This document shows positions 1 through 10,870 of a stretch of DNA of 64,000 nt, piece by piece (the stretch's first letter is position 1; each line of letters starts with the position of its first letter). This DNA is from Gliomastix tumulicola. Lineage: Eukaryota > Ascomycota > Sordariomycetes > Hypocreales > Bionectriaceae. The position numbers and the translations under genes were made by a program. The stretch spans positions 2,604,001 through 2,668,000 of the forward strand of contig BCHX01000001.1 in NCBI GenBank assembly GCA_001599755.1, given 5' to 3'. The notes beneath the pieces are model-generated. The model ran no database searches. It was not told the origin of the DNA and saw only the letters and a program-made list of their open reading frames with translations.

Positions 1-782
1 ACGCCTTGTAGCTCCAGGGGAGGGTCGTTCCGGAACAGCACCTGCGGGGCATTCTGGATAGCCCGTCTCCGAGCGTCGACGAACTCCTGGATGAAGACCT
101 TCCCGAACACCCTGTCGGTTTCCTCCCTGAAGATTGTGCTGAAGATGACGGTGACTCGGTCGTGGCTGGCCTTGACGTAGATCGCCTCCTCCTCTCGGTA
201 GTGAATGGCCTTGACCTCGCCGCCCTCGCGAACGCCCTGCGGTGCATCTTCGGTCGAGAACTTAGAGGCCTCCTCCTTCAGCTTGTAGTGCTCCTCGTAT
301 GCCTGCTCGAAGGGGGCAGCCATGGCGTTGCGCTTGAGAAGCGCGAACTTGAGCGCCAATGCGTCACGCTCCTCTGAACAGCTTTGTTAGTGAGATCCAA
401 AAATCGGAGGCGAAGCTCTGACCTTTGCCCTCGGGTAGCGATTCCAGGTCAATCAACACCGACATGTCGTAACCGGGCTCGGTCGAGGTGATGAAGTCGC
501 CATACTCCCGCTGGAGCACCTGCTCAGCGCCATACTGAACGAGATCCTTGAAACACCTGATCTGGATCGAGAGGAGAATCTGGGTCTTGGTTTCGGGGGT
601 CGAGATGTGGAAGGTTACGCCGTCGAAGTCGGAGACGGTCTGGTCGATGCTGGCAGGAGGGGCACTGCGATGCGGTTAGCTTCCCCGCCCCGTGTCAGAG
701 ACAGTGTTCCCTTGGCTCACCCCGAGAATCTCTCCGTCAGGATCGATTGGATCAGGACATTCTGGTAGTCGAGGAGAAGCAT
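1..782 (-). CDS. ARC35: Arp2/3 complex 34 kDa subunit (ARPC2/Arc35), 3' part cut by window edge
   Basis: Exons 721-782, 423-664 and 1-373 (running off the left edge) join to give the first 225 residues. The protein opens MLLLDYQNVLIQS and continues with TERFSG, a phrase I recognise from the p34-Arc/ARPC2 family, then FDGVTFHIST and a region rich in conserved basic residues. ARPC2 forms, with ARPC4, the structural core of the Arp2/3 complex that nucleates branched actin at endocytic patches and hyphal tips. Introns are 56 and 49 nt with GT/AG ends, and the first exon is 62 nt. The family is roughly 300-340 residues long, so about a quarter to a third is missing beyond position 1. The gene is divergent to UTP12 with 290 bp between the two ATGs. 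Identity is confident; the 49-nt intron is short but keeps frame. Confidence 0.93.
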
Positions 783-1072
783 CGTGACCGACTGTGCTGT
801 GGTCTCTCTGGGCTGTCGTGTCGGGGTTGAGGAGCTTCGTCAACTGGCCAGGCACGGTGGGGCTTTGGAGCTATGGACGAGAAGACGTCAAGCCCAGAAG
901 ACGCCCAGTGACGCACGTGACAAGCAAAGCCACTTTACAACTGGATCCCGGACAGCCTTATCGATAAGACCTAGAAAAAAAATATCCCACCCGAGCACTT
1001 ACAACTTCTTGACTGGGATACTTTCCATGGACATATCCAGGCTATTCGAGTGAGGCCATACATCCGTAGAAG
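783..1072. promoter_or_regulatory. Divergent promoter region, ARC35/UTP12
   Basis: 290 bp separate the ATGs of two divergent housekeeping genes, so both core promoters and 5' leaders must lie here. I see no clear TATA box or CCAAT box. Small ATG-initiated frames occur but none resembles a protein. Confidence 0.5.
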
Positions 1073-4011
1073 ATGGTCAAATCATACCTGTAAGAGATGA
1101 TCCCCGGCATTCACACATTGAGCCCCAATTGACCATATTCAGCAAATACGAGCATGCCCATTCTCTCGGTGTAGTCGCGTCCAGCACCTCGAACCTCGTC
1201 TGGACTGCGCGAGACCGAAATGGCACTGGCGCAGGACAGGCTGTCGTCGCGGCCAACGAGGAGGTCCTGTGCTGGGATATAAAGAAGGGCGAGATCCTGA
1301 GCAGGTGGAGGGACGAGAAATGCACGGTTCCCGTCACCGCGATCGCACAGAGCAAAGCCGACCCGGACTTCTTCGCCGTGGGGTACGAGGATGGCAGCCT
1401 ACGACTTTGGGACAGCAAGATCGCGACGGTCGTGGTTAGCTTCAACGGGCACAAGTCTGCCATTACGCAACTGGCGTTCGACAAGTCCGGCGTGAGACTT
1501 GCCAGCGGCTCGAGAGATACGGACGTCATCATCTGGGATCTCGTCGCTGAGGTTGGACAGTACAAGTTGCGAGGCCACAAGGACCAAGTTACGGGACTTT
1601 ACTTCGTCGAGCCCGAGCCGCGGGTTGCGGACGAGGATGGCACGCAGGCCATGGCTGTCGACGGGGAGGGCGCCTCCGAAGGGTTTCTGTTAACCACAGG
1701 CAAGGACTCGCTGCTCAAGCTCTGGGATCTCTCCACGCGACACTGCATAGAGACTCATATTTCGCAAACGAATGGCGAGTGTTGGGCTCTCGGCCTATCT
1801 CCAGACCTCAGCGTCTGTATCACCGCTGGAAACGACGGCGAAATGAAGGCCTGGTTGTTGGATGCCGAAGGTCTAGCGCAGGCAGTTCGTCGGGTTGAGG
1901 AAGCTCCCAGACAGTATCTACTGGATCGAGGCACATTGCACCGCCAGAGCAAGGATCGCGCCACAGAAGTCGCATTTCATCCTCGCAAAGACTACTTCGC
2001 TGTGCATGGCTCGGAAAAAAGCGTCGAGGTGTGGCGCATGCGATCCGAAGCTGAAATCAAGAAGAGCCTTGCTAGGAAAAGAAGACGACAGAGAGAAAAG
2101 CAGAAGTCTTCGAAGAAAGGCGACGAGGTCCAGACCAACGGGGGCGATGTCGTCGACGACACCTCGGACGCAGATATTAGCGACATCTTCGTGTCGTATG
2201 TGACGGTTCGCACAGGTGGTAAGGTTCGGTCAGCGGTCTGGGCTACAGCAAGCGCTCAGAAAGATATCCATCTCCTCGTCGGCACCACGAATAACCAGAT
2301 AGAGTACTACCATGTGCCACCAAAGGAGAAGAGCGAGCGAAAAGCGAAGGAAGACATCCCTGACTACACGAGAGCCCATTCCGTCGAAATTCCTGGCCAC
2401 CGGACGGACATCAGAGCACTGTCACTCAGCTCCGACGACAAGATGCTCGCCTCGGCATCCAACGGCACACTCAAGATCTGGAATATTAAGACGCAAAACT
2501 GCATCCGCACCTTTGACTGCGGCTACGCACTCTGCTGCGCTTTCCTACCGGGCGACAAAGTTGTGGTGGTCGGGACAAAGAACGGAGAGCTACAACTGTT
2601 TGATGTTGCCTCAGCATCCCTTCTCGATAGTGTGGAGGCTCACGAAGGCGCCGTTTGGTCTCTTGCGCTCCATCCGGACGGGCGTTCTGTCGTCTCTGGA
2701 AGCGCGGACAAGTCTGCGAAATTCTGGAACTTCAAGATCGTCCAGGAAGAGATTCTCGGCACGAAAAGAACGACGCCGAAACTGAAACTCGTCCAGTCAA
2801 GGGTGCTTAAAGTATCAGACGACATCCTGAGTTTAAGAATATCTCCAGACTCGAGGTTATTAGCGGTGGCGCTGCTTGACAATACTGTCAAGGTCTTCTT
2901 CATGGATTCGCTGAAGCTTTACCTCAACCTCTACGGACACAAACTACCTGTCCTCAGCATGGATATCTCCTATGATAGCAAGCTCATTGTCACAAGCTCA
3001 GCCGACAAGAACATCAGAATATGGGGTCTCGACTTTGGCGACTGTCATAAGGCGTTGTTCGGTCACCAAGACAGTATTCTCCAGGTGGCATTCGTCCCCC
3101 ACAACTCCGAGGGCAATGGCCATCACTTCTTCAGCAGCAGCAAAGACCGCACGATCCGGTACTGGGACGGTGACAAGTTTGAGCAGATTCAAAGACTGGA
3201 CGGCCATCACGGCGAGGTCTGGGCGCTTGCCCTCAGCCACAGCGGGCAGTTCCTTGTCAGTGCCGGCCACGATAAGAGCATCCGCGTGTGGGACGAAACG
3301 GACGAGCAGATCTTCCTCGAGGAAGAGCGGGAGAAGGAGCTCGAAGAGTTATACGAGAGCACCCTCACCACGTCCCTAGAGAAGGATGCAGACGCCGCGG
3401 ACGAGAACGGCGAGGTCGCGGCCGCGAGCAAGCAGACGACCGAGACGCTCATGGCTGGCGAGCGGATCACGGAGGCCCTCGAGCTCGGCATCGCAGACCT
3501 GAATCTTCTGAGGGAGTATGAGGACGCCAAGCTCTCCAACCCTCACGCCATGCCGCCGCAGCGCAACGCCATCTTCCTCGCACTCGGCAACATCTCCGCC
3601 GAGACGCACGTCATGAACGTCCTCCAGCGCATCAAGGCCTCTGCTCTCCACGACGCCCTGCTCGTCCTGCCGTTCGCCTCGGTGCCCATGATGTTCACCT
3701 TCCTCAACATGTTCGCCATCCGCTCCATGAACATCCCCCTCACGTGCCGGATCCTGTTCTTCATGCTCAAGACGCACCACAAGCAGATCGTGGCGAGCCG
3801 GACCATGAAGGCGACGCTCGACGGCATCCGCACCAACCTCCGGGCCGCGCTGAGGAAGCAGAAGGACGAGATGGGCGTCAACATGGCTGCGCTCAAGGTC
3901 GTGTCCTCGCAGATCCGGGAGCAGAACGTCAAGGAGTACGTGGATGAGACGTGGGAGGAGGAGAATGCGGAGAGAAGCGCCAGGAAGCGCGCGTTTGTGC
4001 ATGTAGCGTAG
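1073..4011 (+). CDS. UTP12: U3 snoRNP protein Utp12/Dip2 (WDR3), SSU processome WD40 protein
   Basis: Exons 1073-1089 and 1143-4011 give 961 residues. The 17-nt first exon was chosen because it restores the family start MVKSYLKYEHAHSLGVVAS across a 53-nt intron; without it the frame lacks its N terminus. The body carries tandem WD40 repeats (GHKSAITQLAF, GSRDTDVIIWD, GHHGEVWALAL and others) that should form two beta-propellers. A lysine/arginine-rich stretch near residue 315 is a likely nuclear or nucleolar signal. The C-terminal Utp12 domain (about residues 813-935) starts at FLALGNISAETHV. Family knowledge: Utp12 with Utp1, Utp6, Utp13, Utp18 and Utp21 forms the UTP-B subcomplex that binds U3 snoRNA and 5' ETS pre-rRNA during 18S maturation. 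Length matches the family. NOC4, at the far side of this window, acts in the same process. Confidence 0.95.
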
Positions 4012-4433
4012 TCGAATTCATAGAATATAATCTGATTGAAAAATATGTAAAATCAATTCGATGTGATTGATGTCTTAGGATGTCTGCCTGTGAAATCGTG
4101 AAAAGAGTCACTCTGTACAGTTCTTGGTGGGTCACGTGACTGGGCGTCAAGCTGCTACCTCACCAATAACGCCAGGTGTGGTTGGTTCTCTTCACGACAA
4201 CAGCGCTGCACGGTAATTACTGAAGTGACGAATCGCGATACGAAAAAGACGAACGCACAGTTTTTTTATCGACTTTTAGTGACTGAGATAACCATTACGC
4301 CTATTCAGAGAGATTGCACGGACAGAGACCGGCATCTCATCTCCATCTCTATTGAACCTCATCCTCGACCCCCCCACGCACATCGCCTTTCACCACCCAC
4401 GACACATTTGCTCGACAAGGCCAGCGCCCAACG
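4012..4433. other. Intergenic, UTP12 3' end to LSM2 start
   Basis: Contains the UTP12 3' UTR (AT-rich just after the stop) and the LSM2 promoter and leader. A CCAAT pentamer lies at 4163-4167, about 270 bp upstream of the LSM2 ATG. Nothing else recognised. Confidence 0.5.
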
Positions 4434-5005
4434 ATGCTTTTCTTCAGGTAAATCACCACCACCGCGTTTCCTTGTACCGAGCCTTCTCTGCTGTCACGGT
4501 TAAACGGCAAAGCAACGGCGGCCAGCTCGCTGACTGACATGACCCCTTCCCCAGCTTCTTCAAGACGCTCATCGACCACGAGGTCACCGTCGAGCTCAAG
4601 AACGACATCCAGCTCCGCGGCACCCTCAAGAGCGTCGACCAGTACCTCAACATCAAGCTCGACGACATCACCGTCGTCGAGGAGCTGAAGTACCCGCACC
4701 TGGTTCGTTTCTCATACACTCTTCTCTGTTTGGACCTGCCCTGGGGGTGCGGTTGCGCTGACGACTTGCGCTGTGTCTAGAGCTCCGTCAAGAATGTCTT
4801 CATCCGAGGGTCGGTGGTGCGGTATGTCCACCTGCCCGCCGCATCGGTAGATACGCAGCTGCTGGAGGATGCGACGAGGAGAGGTATGTCTCGCCCCGGG
4901 ACCGGATTCAGACACGGCGTTGCGTTGTCGTGTCTTTGCTTTTGTACGAGGTTCACTCCTAACTGTTCTACAGAGGCGGCAGCTCAGCAAGCCAAGGCGA
5001 AATGA
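4434..5005 (+). CDS. LSM2: Sm-like protein Lsm2
   Basis: Four exons, 4434-4447, 4555-4702, 4781-4883 and 4974-5005, encode 98 residues, the normal Lsm2 length. The spliced protein starts MLFFSFFKTLIDHEVTVELK and contains both Sm motifs: Sm1 around LRGTLKSVDQYLNIKLDD and Sm2 around VFIRGSVVRYVHLP. The family-typical LLEDATRRE near the end confirms the third splice junction. Lsm2 is part of the Lsm2-8 ring that binds the U6 snRNA 3' end in the nucleus and of the Lsm1-7 ring that promotes decapping in the cytoplasm. The first exon is only 14 nt, so the first intron interrupts the fifth codon. Introns are 107, 78 and 90 nt, large relative to the coding part. It converges with PSO2, 222 bp between stop codons. 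Confidence 0.96.
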
Positions 5006-5227
5006 GAGGGTATTGTACGGGGAGACAAGAACCAGCTTCAGGCGTGGCGGGCTGGTCATCACATCAAAGCAGTTACCTCTCTACCTTACGGGGGGACATG
5101 GCTTCTGCACTTCGACCTGGTCAAACAGCGTAGACTGACGCTGGGCCAGTGCTGCTCTATCATATATCTAATAGCTACCGAAGAGACGGGCTCGCCCGTC
5201 CAGTACCCAAGATGAATGATGACTATT

Positions 5228-7768
5228 CTACCACCACGCTCCGCCCCCTTTGCCAGGCTTGCCGTCCCAGAGCTCAGTGTCTTGTTTGTCTTCATCCTGG
5301 CCTTCGATGAGCGGAGAGACGAGGCCGTATTTCCTCCTCTCCGAGATCCATCTATCGTTCCACGCCTTCATCCTCGTCCTTGACTGGTCACTGCCTACAT
5401 TGACAGTCGGTACAATCTTGTCGATTCTCAGCCCCATGACAAACATGGCCAGCTCGCGGAAGCTAGAGTGCTCCGAGTAGGGCACGCCGAAACACATGGC
5501 CTCCTTCGTACTGCCCCGCTGCGGCGTGAAGTCCTTGTGTCCGAACCTCGTCCTCCACCCTTTGCCGTGGAGGATCTGCTGCGTCGAGATGGTGCTCGGC
5601 GGCGTGTTGGCAGGCACGCCCTTCCCGCCGACGGGCCGGAAGTTCCACCCGCTGGGCCGGAAGCCGACGATGCGGCTGAAGTGAGGCTTGTAGCTGTTGA
5701 GATACTCCTGGAGGGTCTCGGCCCGGATCTCCATGAGCATCTGCATGTGCACCTGCGCGTCGAGCGGGTTCGACGTGAGGCGGGCCGTGAGCTCGGGGAT
5801 CCCGAGCTGCTTGCATATCTTGATCTTGGCGGGGGACGCGAAGATCTTGGAGTTGAGGGCCTTGGCGATGGCGACGCAGATGCGCTCCTTGCCGATCGAG
5901 TACGTCCCGCAGATGACGAGCAGACGCTGCCGGGGTTTCTGTTTCTCCTTGGATTTCGACAGACCCTGGTCTGTGGACTTTGATTCCTTCTGGAAGTATT
6001 TGCTCACGTCAGGTGTATCAGTCTCTAGGACTGTGTCGTCGCTGTCCGGGTCTGGCGAGATGCTGGCGCAGAGCTCCGCGCTGGCCTTTATGACGTCTTC
6101 CTGCGGAGGGAAGGAGTATCGCGGATTCAGGTACGTCGTGTCAAGATAGCAAATGTCTATCTTCTGCTGCTTCACCTTCCCTGATATTGAATCCCGTACC
6201 TCGGGCTTCAAGAGCGGATGGTGGATATGATCTGGACAGGCACGGAAGTCACCGCAGTGGAGGATACGCTTCACGTGGGCATTGGGGCCCTTCCCCATGG
6301 CCTTCTCGAACAGAAACAGAGAACTGCCCGGGCAGTGATTCGCCGGGATCATAGTCACCTTGGCGCCGTCTGTCCCTGGGATGTCGTACTCCTTCTCGAA
6401 CTCGAGCTCCACCACCCACTTGTCTGCCGTTCCGAGCTGTGACCGGACCAGGCTTCCCGTGACTTTGCTGCAGTATATCGGCCCGTGCCGCCACCGGGCG
6501 GTTAAGCCAATATAGTGGTCGCTATGGAAGTGACTGAGAAAGTAGGCCTTGCAGCCCTCGATGGCGTTGTAGCGGAAGGCGTCGACACATATTGAAAAGT
6601 TGGGCATGATCTTATAGAATGGGCACGTCCGCTCGTAAGCAGGCCGACCCCGTGATGCCTTTTCCGAGGCGGCAGCGGTTGCCCATGCCGTGTCCTCGAC
6701 ATTGTTGGACATGAGCTTGGAAAATGCTGATACAGTAGTCCCTGTCCGTGAAGCTGACTCGAAAGGGTTAACCTGAGGGGGCTTTGGTGTCGACCGTGCA
6801 AGAAATTTCTTGCCAGCATAGTCCGACTTGGCATCTTTGTCGTCATCCTGGATAGGATCTGCTGATGTATCCTCGGCCTTTGGCAAAGGTGTTGGATTGC
6901 CATCTAGGCACGAATTCACGTGCCGCGTTGCGTCGTCCGTGGACAGGCCTCCCATGTGACCACCGCATATGGGGCAACTTGCAGCACCCGTGCCGTCATC
7001 TATAGACTCATCCATGAAGTCCTCGTTGGAAAACACACCCGCTTCTTCGGCCTCGAGACGGGCCTGTTCTCGCATGAAGCGCATCTCCCGCAGCTCCTCG
7101 CCCTCGAAGCTGTCCTCGTCTCCCTCGGCAAAATCCCCCATGTCGTTGGCGTCCTGTGCCGAGCCAAAGGAGGTCTCCTCGTGCTTTAGTTGTATTGGTG
7201 TTGGTACCTTCGAGTTGAAGATGGAGACGGCATCAGGTCCGAGGGTGAATTTCGGGGTGTCATCTGTTGTTAGGGGTGTCTCTGAACGCTTGTCTGCATC
7301 CGTCTTGGATGGCATTGTTGATCCATTCGTATCGACTGCACCGCGTTCCCCGTCGTCTCCTTCCTCCTCACTGTCCGAATCCATAATGAACGGAGCCCGA
7401 ATCACAGCTTTGCCATTCTTAGGGGGTCGTGCAGGCTCCGAGCTCTGTGCCTCCCGTCCATCTCCGAGGGAGGGATCCGACCCAGGGCTGGACTTTCTCT
7501 TCTTTATAGGGCTCTCGATCTCGTTGAATCGGTCGTGGTCGTTGTATAGATCGTCCTCGGCATCGTTCTGGTGGTGAGCCGCCGCTGTAGCCTCCTGGGG
7601 AGCGCCGCCCCCGAAGAAGAGCGAGTCCTCCGGCTTCTCCGTCTTCTTGAAGAAGCTGAGGATGCTCGCGTTGGGTTTGGAGGGCGGTTTCTTGGAGAAT
7701 GCGCCGCCGAAGCCGCCGGGCTTCTTGGGGTTGTTGTTTGAACGCTGCGGCTTGGTGGCTGCACCCAT
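5228..7768 (-). CDS. PSO2: DNA interstrand crosslink repair nuclease Pso2/Snm1
   Basis: One intron-less frame of 846 residues from the ATG at 7768. The open frame extends upstream but only from non-ATG codons. The first 260 residues are disordered and include an early ILSFFKK (about residues 35-41), similar to a PCNA-binding box. A UBZ4-type zinc finger follows (CPICGG, then HVNSC, about 265-287). The metallo-beta-lactamase core has HFHSDH at about 413-418, then HCGDF and the DTTYLNP aspartate motif; the beta-CASP half ends with the SEHSSF histidine motif. This is the architecture of SNM1/Pso2, a 5' exonuclease that trims DNA at interstrand crosslinks in the nucleus. All metal ligands that I can identify are present. 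The low-complexity N terminus is poorly conserved in the family, so the start is less sure than the identity. Confidence 0.94.
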   Translation of the reverse strand: MGAATKPQRSNNNPKKPGGFGGAFSKKPPSKPNASILSFFKKTEKPEDSLFFGGGAPQEATAAAHHQNDAEDDLYNDHDRFNEIESPIKKRKSSPGSDPSLGDGREAQSSEPARPPKNGKAVIRAPFIMDSDSEEEGDDGERGAVDTNGSTMPSKTDADKRSETPLTTDDTPKFTLGPDAVSIFNSKVPTPIQLKHEETSFGSAQDANDMGDFAEGDEDSFEGEELREMRFMREQARLEAEEAGVFSNEDFMDESIDDGTGAASCPICGGHMGGLSTDDATRHVNSCLDGNPTPLPKAEDTSADPIQDDDKDAKSDYAGKKFLARSTPKPPQVNPFESASRTGTTVSAFSKLMSNNVEDTAWATAAASEKASRGRPAYERTCPFYKIMPNFSICVDAFRYNAIEGCKAYFLSHFHSDHYIGLTARWRHGPIYCSKVTGSLVRSQLGTADKWVVELEFEKEYDIPGTDGAKVTMIPANHCPGSSLFLFEKAMGKGPNAHVKRILHCGDFRACPDHIHHPLLKPEVRDSISGKVKQQKIDICYLDTTYLNPRYSFPPQEDVIKASAELCASISPDPDSDDTVLETDTPDVSKYFQKESKSTDQGLSKSKEKQKPRQRLLVICGTYSIGKERICVAIAKALNSKIFASPAKIKICKQLGIPELTARLTSNPLDAQVHMQMLMEIRAETLQEYLNSYKPHFSRIVGFRPSGWNFRPVGGKGVPANTPPSTISTQQILHGKGWRTRFGHKDFTPQRGSTKEAMCFGVPYSEHSSFRELAMFVMGLRIDKIVPTVNVGSDQSRTRMKAWNDRWISERRKYGLVSPLIEGQDEDKQDTELWDGKPGKGGGAWW

Positions 7769-8548
7769 TGTGGCGAATTTGGGTGGATTGGTCAAAGACT
7801 CATGCTGGAAGGGAGACTCTGTCAGGTGGCAGAAATACTGCAGCGGTTTCTGCCAGTAAATGTCGGATGGTCGAATGGTCGAATGGTACCAAAGAGTCAA
7901 GAAGTATGGCAATGGTTGAACCGTGCTCGTGTTCTAGGAATGTTGGCCGTCAAAGACGGAGGGGTGACTTCTAAATGGAGACACGCTTCGCGTGCTGTAA
8001 ATTTCCCGTCGTCGCCTGTCGCGAGTTCACATGACCTGCTAAGAGCACCCACAGCGCTGTAAGTGGATGATGCAACCACTATAACAGCCCGGGTTAGTGG
8101 GCACTGTCCAGCGCCCAGTATCCCACATCTCACTCACGTCCGTACTCAGCTCGGAGTTTCTACCTGTTAGATGGATGATGATGTAGCATCGTTGAGTACC
8201 TAGGCTTAGCTCTCGCAATTGATTTATGATATCTAATCTCACATTCCCTAGCGCGGAAAGAGGAGCGATTCTGCAGGCGCACCTGAGCTCTTCCCTATCC
8301 GGGAGCGCTGAACCCGAAACTGTGACCGTTTGATGTTTAGGTGATCATCCATCCGCCCGCCTCACACTGACCACAGCGCCCTGCCGTTGCAACAAGCACC
8401 TAGCAACCACCCACACTCACTCACTCCTAGGATCATCACTACCTCTCGTCTACAAGGCATTGGGCCCGGCCTTTCAAAGAACCAGAAACACACGCTGAAG
8501 AAAGAGTAGAAGAAAAGCCAAAAAACACTCACGCTCACCACGCTCACC
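7769..8548. other. Divergent intergenic region, PSO2/DUF7053-like gene
   Basis: 780 bp holding both promoters. I see no CCAAT box, TATA box, tRNA or repeat. The 60 nt before the downstream ATG are A/C-rich, typical of a fungal leader. Confidence 0.4.
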
Positions 8549-9082
8549 ATGTTCACCTCATCCGCCAACGTCAAGCACGTCACGCCCATCCCGGCCGGCA
8601 TCCCCGCCCTCAAGGCCGTCTCCCTCCTCCAGGGCCACGAGTTCTTCATCAAGTGCGACCCGCACATGGTGCGCTACGAGCCCGCGCCGCTCTCGGACAA
8701 GGACGCCGTCCCTTCTGTCCCCGCGGGCCGCGACGTCCAGCCCGTCGTCGGCGCCCCTCCCAAGTGCTACGTCGTCACGGACCGGGTGCACGCCCTGCCC
8801 GCGGGGCTCTGGGACTCGGACGTCGTCAGCCGGTACGAGTTTGTCGACATCGCCAGGGGTGTCTTTGTGCGGATCCGGAGCCCGCTGGGCGTCGTCATGG
8901 AGAGCGTGTGGGAGGTGCGGGAGAAGGGGGACGGTGGTGCTGGGCTGGAGTTGGTCGAGGACATTGTCATTACGTGCTCGAGGCTGCTCATCGGCACGGT
9001 GAAGAGCACGTGTGACTCGGGCTGGCAGGGTATTCACCTCAAGATGATTGCCCATCTGCAGAATGAGGATGGCCGGGCGTGA
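8549..9082 (+). CDS. Small fungal protein resembling the DUF7053 family, function unknown
   Basis: Single-exon frame of 177 residues with a good start context (ACCATGTTC). Strong GC bias at third positions supports coding. It starts MFTSSANVKHVTPIPAG, has no signal peptide or membrane segment, and contains a beta-rich middle (VRIRSPLGVVMES, WEVRE) plus a final segment with two cysteines (ITCSRLL, KSTCDSGW). The pattern (an HVTPIPAG-like opening, FEFFIKCDPH-like segment, then alternating strands) resembles what is annotated in filamentous fungi as DUF7053, which I remember as a START/SRPBCC-like small protein. That assignment is from memory and not certain. An AATAAA lies about 110 nt past the stop. 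No partner is suggested by the neighbours: PSO2 diverges and a GPCR converges. Confidence 0.75.
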   Translation: MFTSSANVKHVTPIPAGIPALKAVSLLQGHEFFIKCDPHMVRYEPAPLSDKDAVPSVPAGRDVQPVVGAPPKCYVVTDRVHALPAGLWDSDVVSRYEFVDIARGVFVRIRSPLGVVMESVWEVREKGDGGAGLELVEDIVITCSRLLIGTVKSTCDSGWQGIHLKMIAHLQNEDGRA

Positions 9083-9224
9083 ACAGAGGGGGGGGGGTTC
9101 TCTTCTTCACTAGCGGTCAGAGGTGTATCATCACACTAGAGCTGGACTCACGACTAGACACGGGAATGGAAATAATATACGATTGAATGAAAATAAAGCT
9201 GTATCCGAGGTACGGCCAGTGAGT

Positions 9225-9414
9225 CTAGAATGTACTTCCCTGCCTCTCCTGCCGACGACACAGGCTGTCTAAGCTCTCAAACGACATTCTCCCTCCGCTG
9301 AGCGAGGGCTCTGGATACCGTATGCTGCGGTCCCGGTCGTCTTGAATCTCGACTGTGAGCTCAGTCACAACATCCATGTGGATGACCATGTCGTCCTGCT
9401 CAGGCGGCGGCTGC

Positions 9415-9456
<42 letters not shown>

Positions 9457-10870
9457 TGCCGCAGGTTCTCGGCCTGCAGTGTCTCCTGACTCTGACCCCG
9501 GTGCCCCGAGAACAAACTCCGTGATCCCAGCCCTCCAGGTACCCGATCGGCGTTGCGACGGGCGCCTCGAAAAGGCAACCAGCCACCAACCCCCGGGTTC
9601 GGGTCAACGTGGGAAATTCTCGTGCCACCTTGTATCCATACCTCGTTGCCGAACCGGGCGGCCGGTGTTCGCATGAAGGAGAAGGTCTCCAGGCCCGTGC
9701 TCTTGGCTGTGACCTGCTCCGTCGAGCCAAAGATGATGGAGTGCCGCGTCGATCCGAACACGATACAGTCGAAGAAGCCGTTGGCGGCCACCATGGCTCC
9801 GGCGAAGGCCTGGTAGGCCGGGGGCATTCGAGCGCCGGCAATCACGGCGACGCGGCCGCCGGCGAGGGGCAGTGTGCAGAGGACGAATGCAAGCGGGTAG
9901 ATGAGGAAGGCCTGCTGGTGACTCGGTTCGAGGTTGGGGAAGATTTCGCTCAAGCGAGTCTGCTTCTTCAGTGACGTGTAGATCGATAGGTAGAGGCCGA
10001 CGGTGGCGACGAGAGAGGCAAAGACGAAAATGTAGTGAGTGAAGAGGCGGAGCTTCCAATATCCAATACTGATGAAGCACTACGATCAGAGAGCAACGTT
10101 AGCCTGAGATGCCCACTATGCTGAGGGGGGGACGATCGAGAAACACTCACCCAGACTCCAGCACGGGTATAGAAGCCCTCCACTTCCCTTCCATTCATCG
10201 TACCGAGGATCGACAAGCAAGGCATCAGATAGGCCAGGATCCAGACGCAAATGATGGCGACATAGAGCATCCGTTGCGGCGGCTGATAATCCTTAACGAC
10301 GGACAGATAGGTGTGAATAGCGATGAACGTGATGAAGCAGCAGGATGCCAGCTCGCCGGTTGAGTCGAAGAATCCCTGAACGAAGCATGCTGGCGTATGT
10401 ACGAAGATGCCATCGCGGCTGATCCAGACGGTGCTGATCAGGAATGCCGCCGCCGCGTGCATATCAGCAAGGAAGAGGTTGTATATGAGTATCAGAAACT
10501 GGTTCGGAGACTCGCTCTCGACCTTGCGTATAGCCTCGACATTACGCCGGTGGATGATCTTGGCCGACTCGCCAGGAGGGCCTGTCTCGCCAGCTTGAAA
10601 GTCGAGGACTGGGATGGCAGGAGGCGAGGGGATGTTCCTCGCGACAGCGCGGGCGCGGGACCTCCATCTGATGCGCCACGATATGAGCTTGTAAGTGAGG
10701 TAGGACCAGAGAATGGTACAAAGGACAAAGGAGAGTAGGCTGAAGACTGATATCGCCACCAGTCCGTTCCTGAGCGTCTCGGGCAGAGGCGTGATGGTAT
10801 TGGCTCTCGGATGCCTCTGCAGGAAGCCGGACGGCGACGAGTCTCTTGGAGCTATAACGGAGGCTTCCAT
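9225..10870 (-). CDS. Git3/cAMP-receptor-like G-protein-coupled receptor with polyglutamine tail
   Basis: Exons 10151-10870 and 9225-10079 (71-nt intron, phase 0) give 524 residues. I count seven plausible membrane segments, the first at about residues 36-63 (VAISVFSLLSFVLCT), then NQFLILIYNLFLADMHAA, the FITFIAIHTYLSVV helix, LYVAIICVWILAYLMP, IFVFASLVATVGLYLS, FLIYPLAFVLCTLPL and a last helix ending FFDCIVFGSTRHS. The LADMH and IHTYLSVV phrases and the arrangement fit fungal Git3/Gpr1-like or cAMP-receptor-like GPCRs, which act through G-alpha to adenylate cyclase in nutrient sensing. The first intracellular loop is long (about 70 residues, proline-rich). The cytoplasmic tail carries a run of about 15 glutamines encoded by CAG repeats. 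The ATG at 10870 is the first available; longer frames begin at GTG. Ligand unknown. Confidence 0.85.
9416..9452. repeat. (CAG)n microsatellite coding polyglutamine
   Basis: A perfect GCT/CAG triplet run of about 12 units on the + strand reads as glutamine codons in the minus-strand GPCR tail, with interrupted flanking units extending it. Triplet runs like this are prone to length variation. Confidence 0.95.

Noticed and set aside
1129..1142. UTP12 starting downstream at a non-ATG codon without the short first exon
   Set aside because: The longest single frame begins with TTG (position 1129) and misses the conserved MVKSYL start, which the 17-nt first exon restores.
7769..7912. N-terminal extension of PSO2 by 48 residues
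   Set aside because: The longer frame starts at TTG; the first ATG is at 7768 and gives a family-like N terminus.
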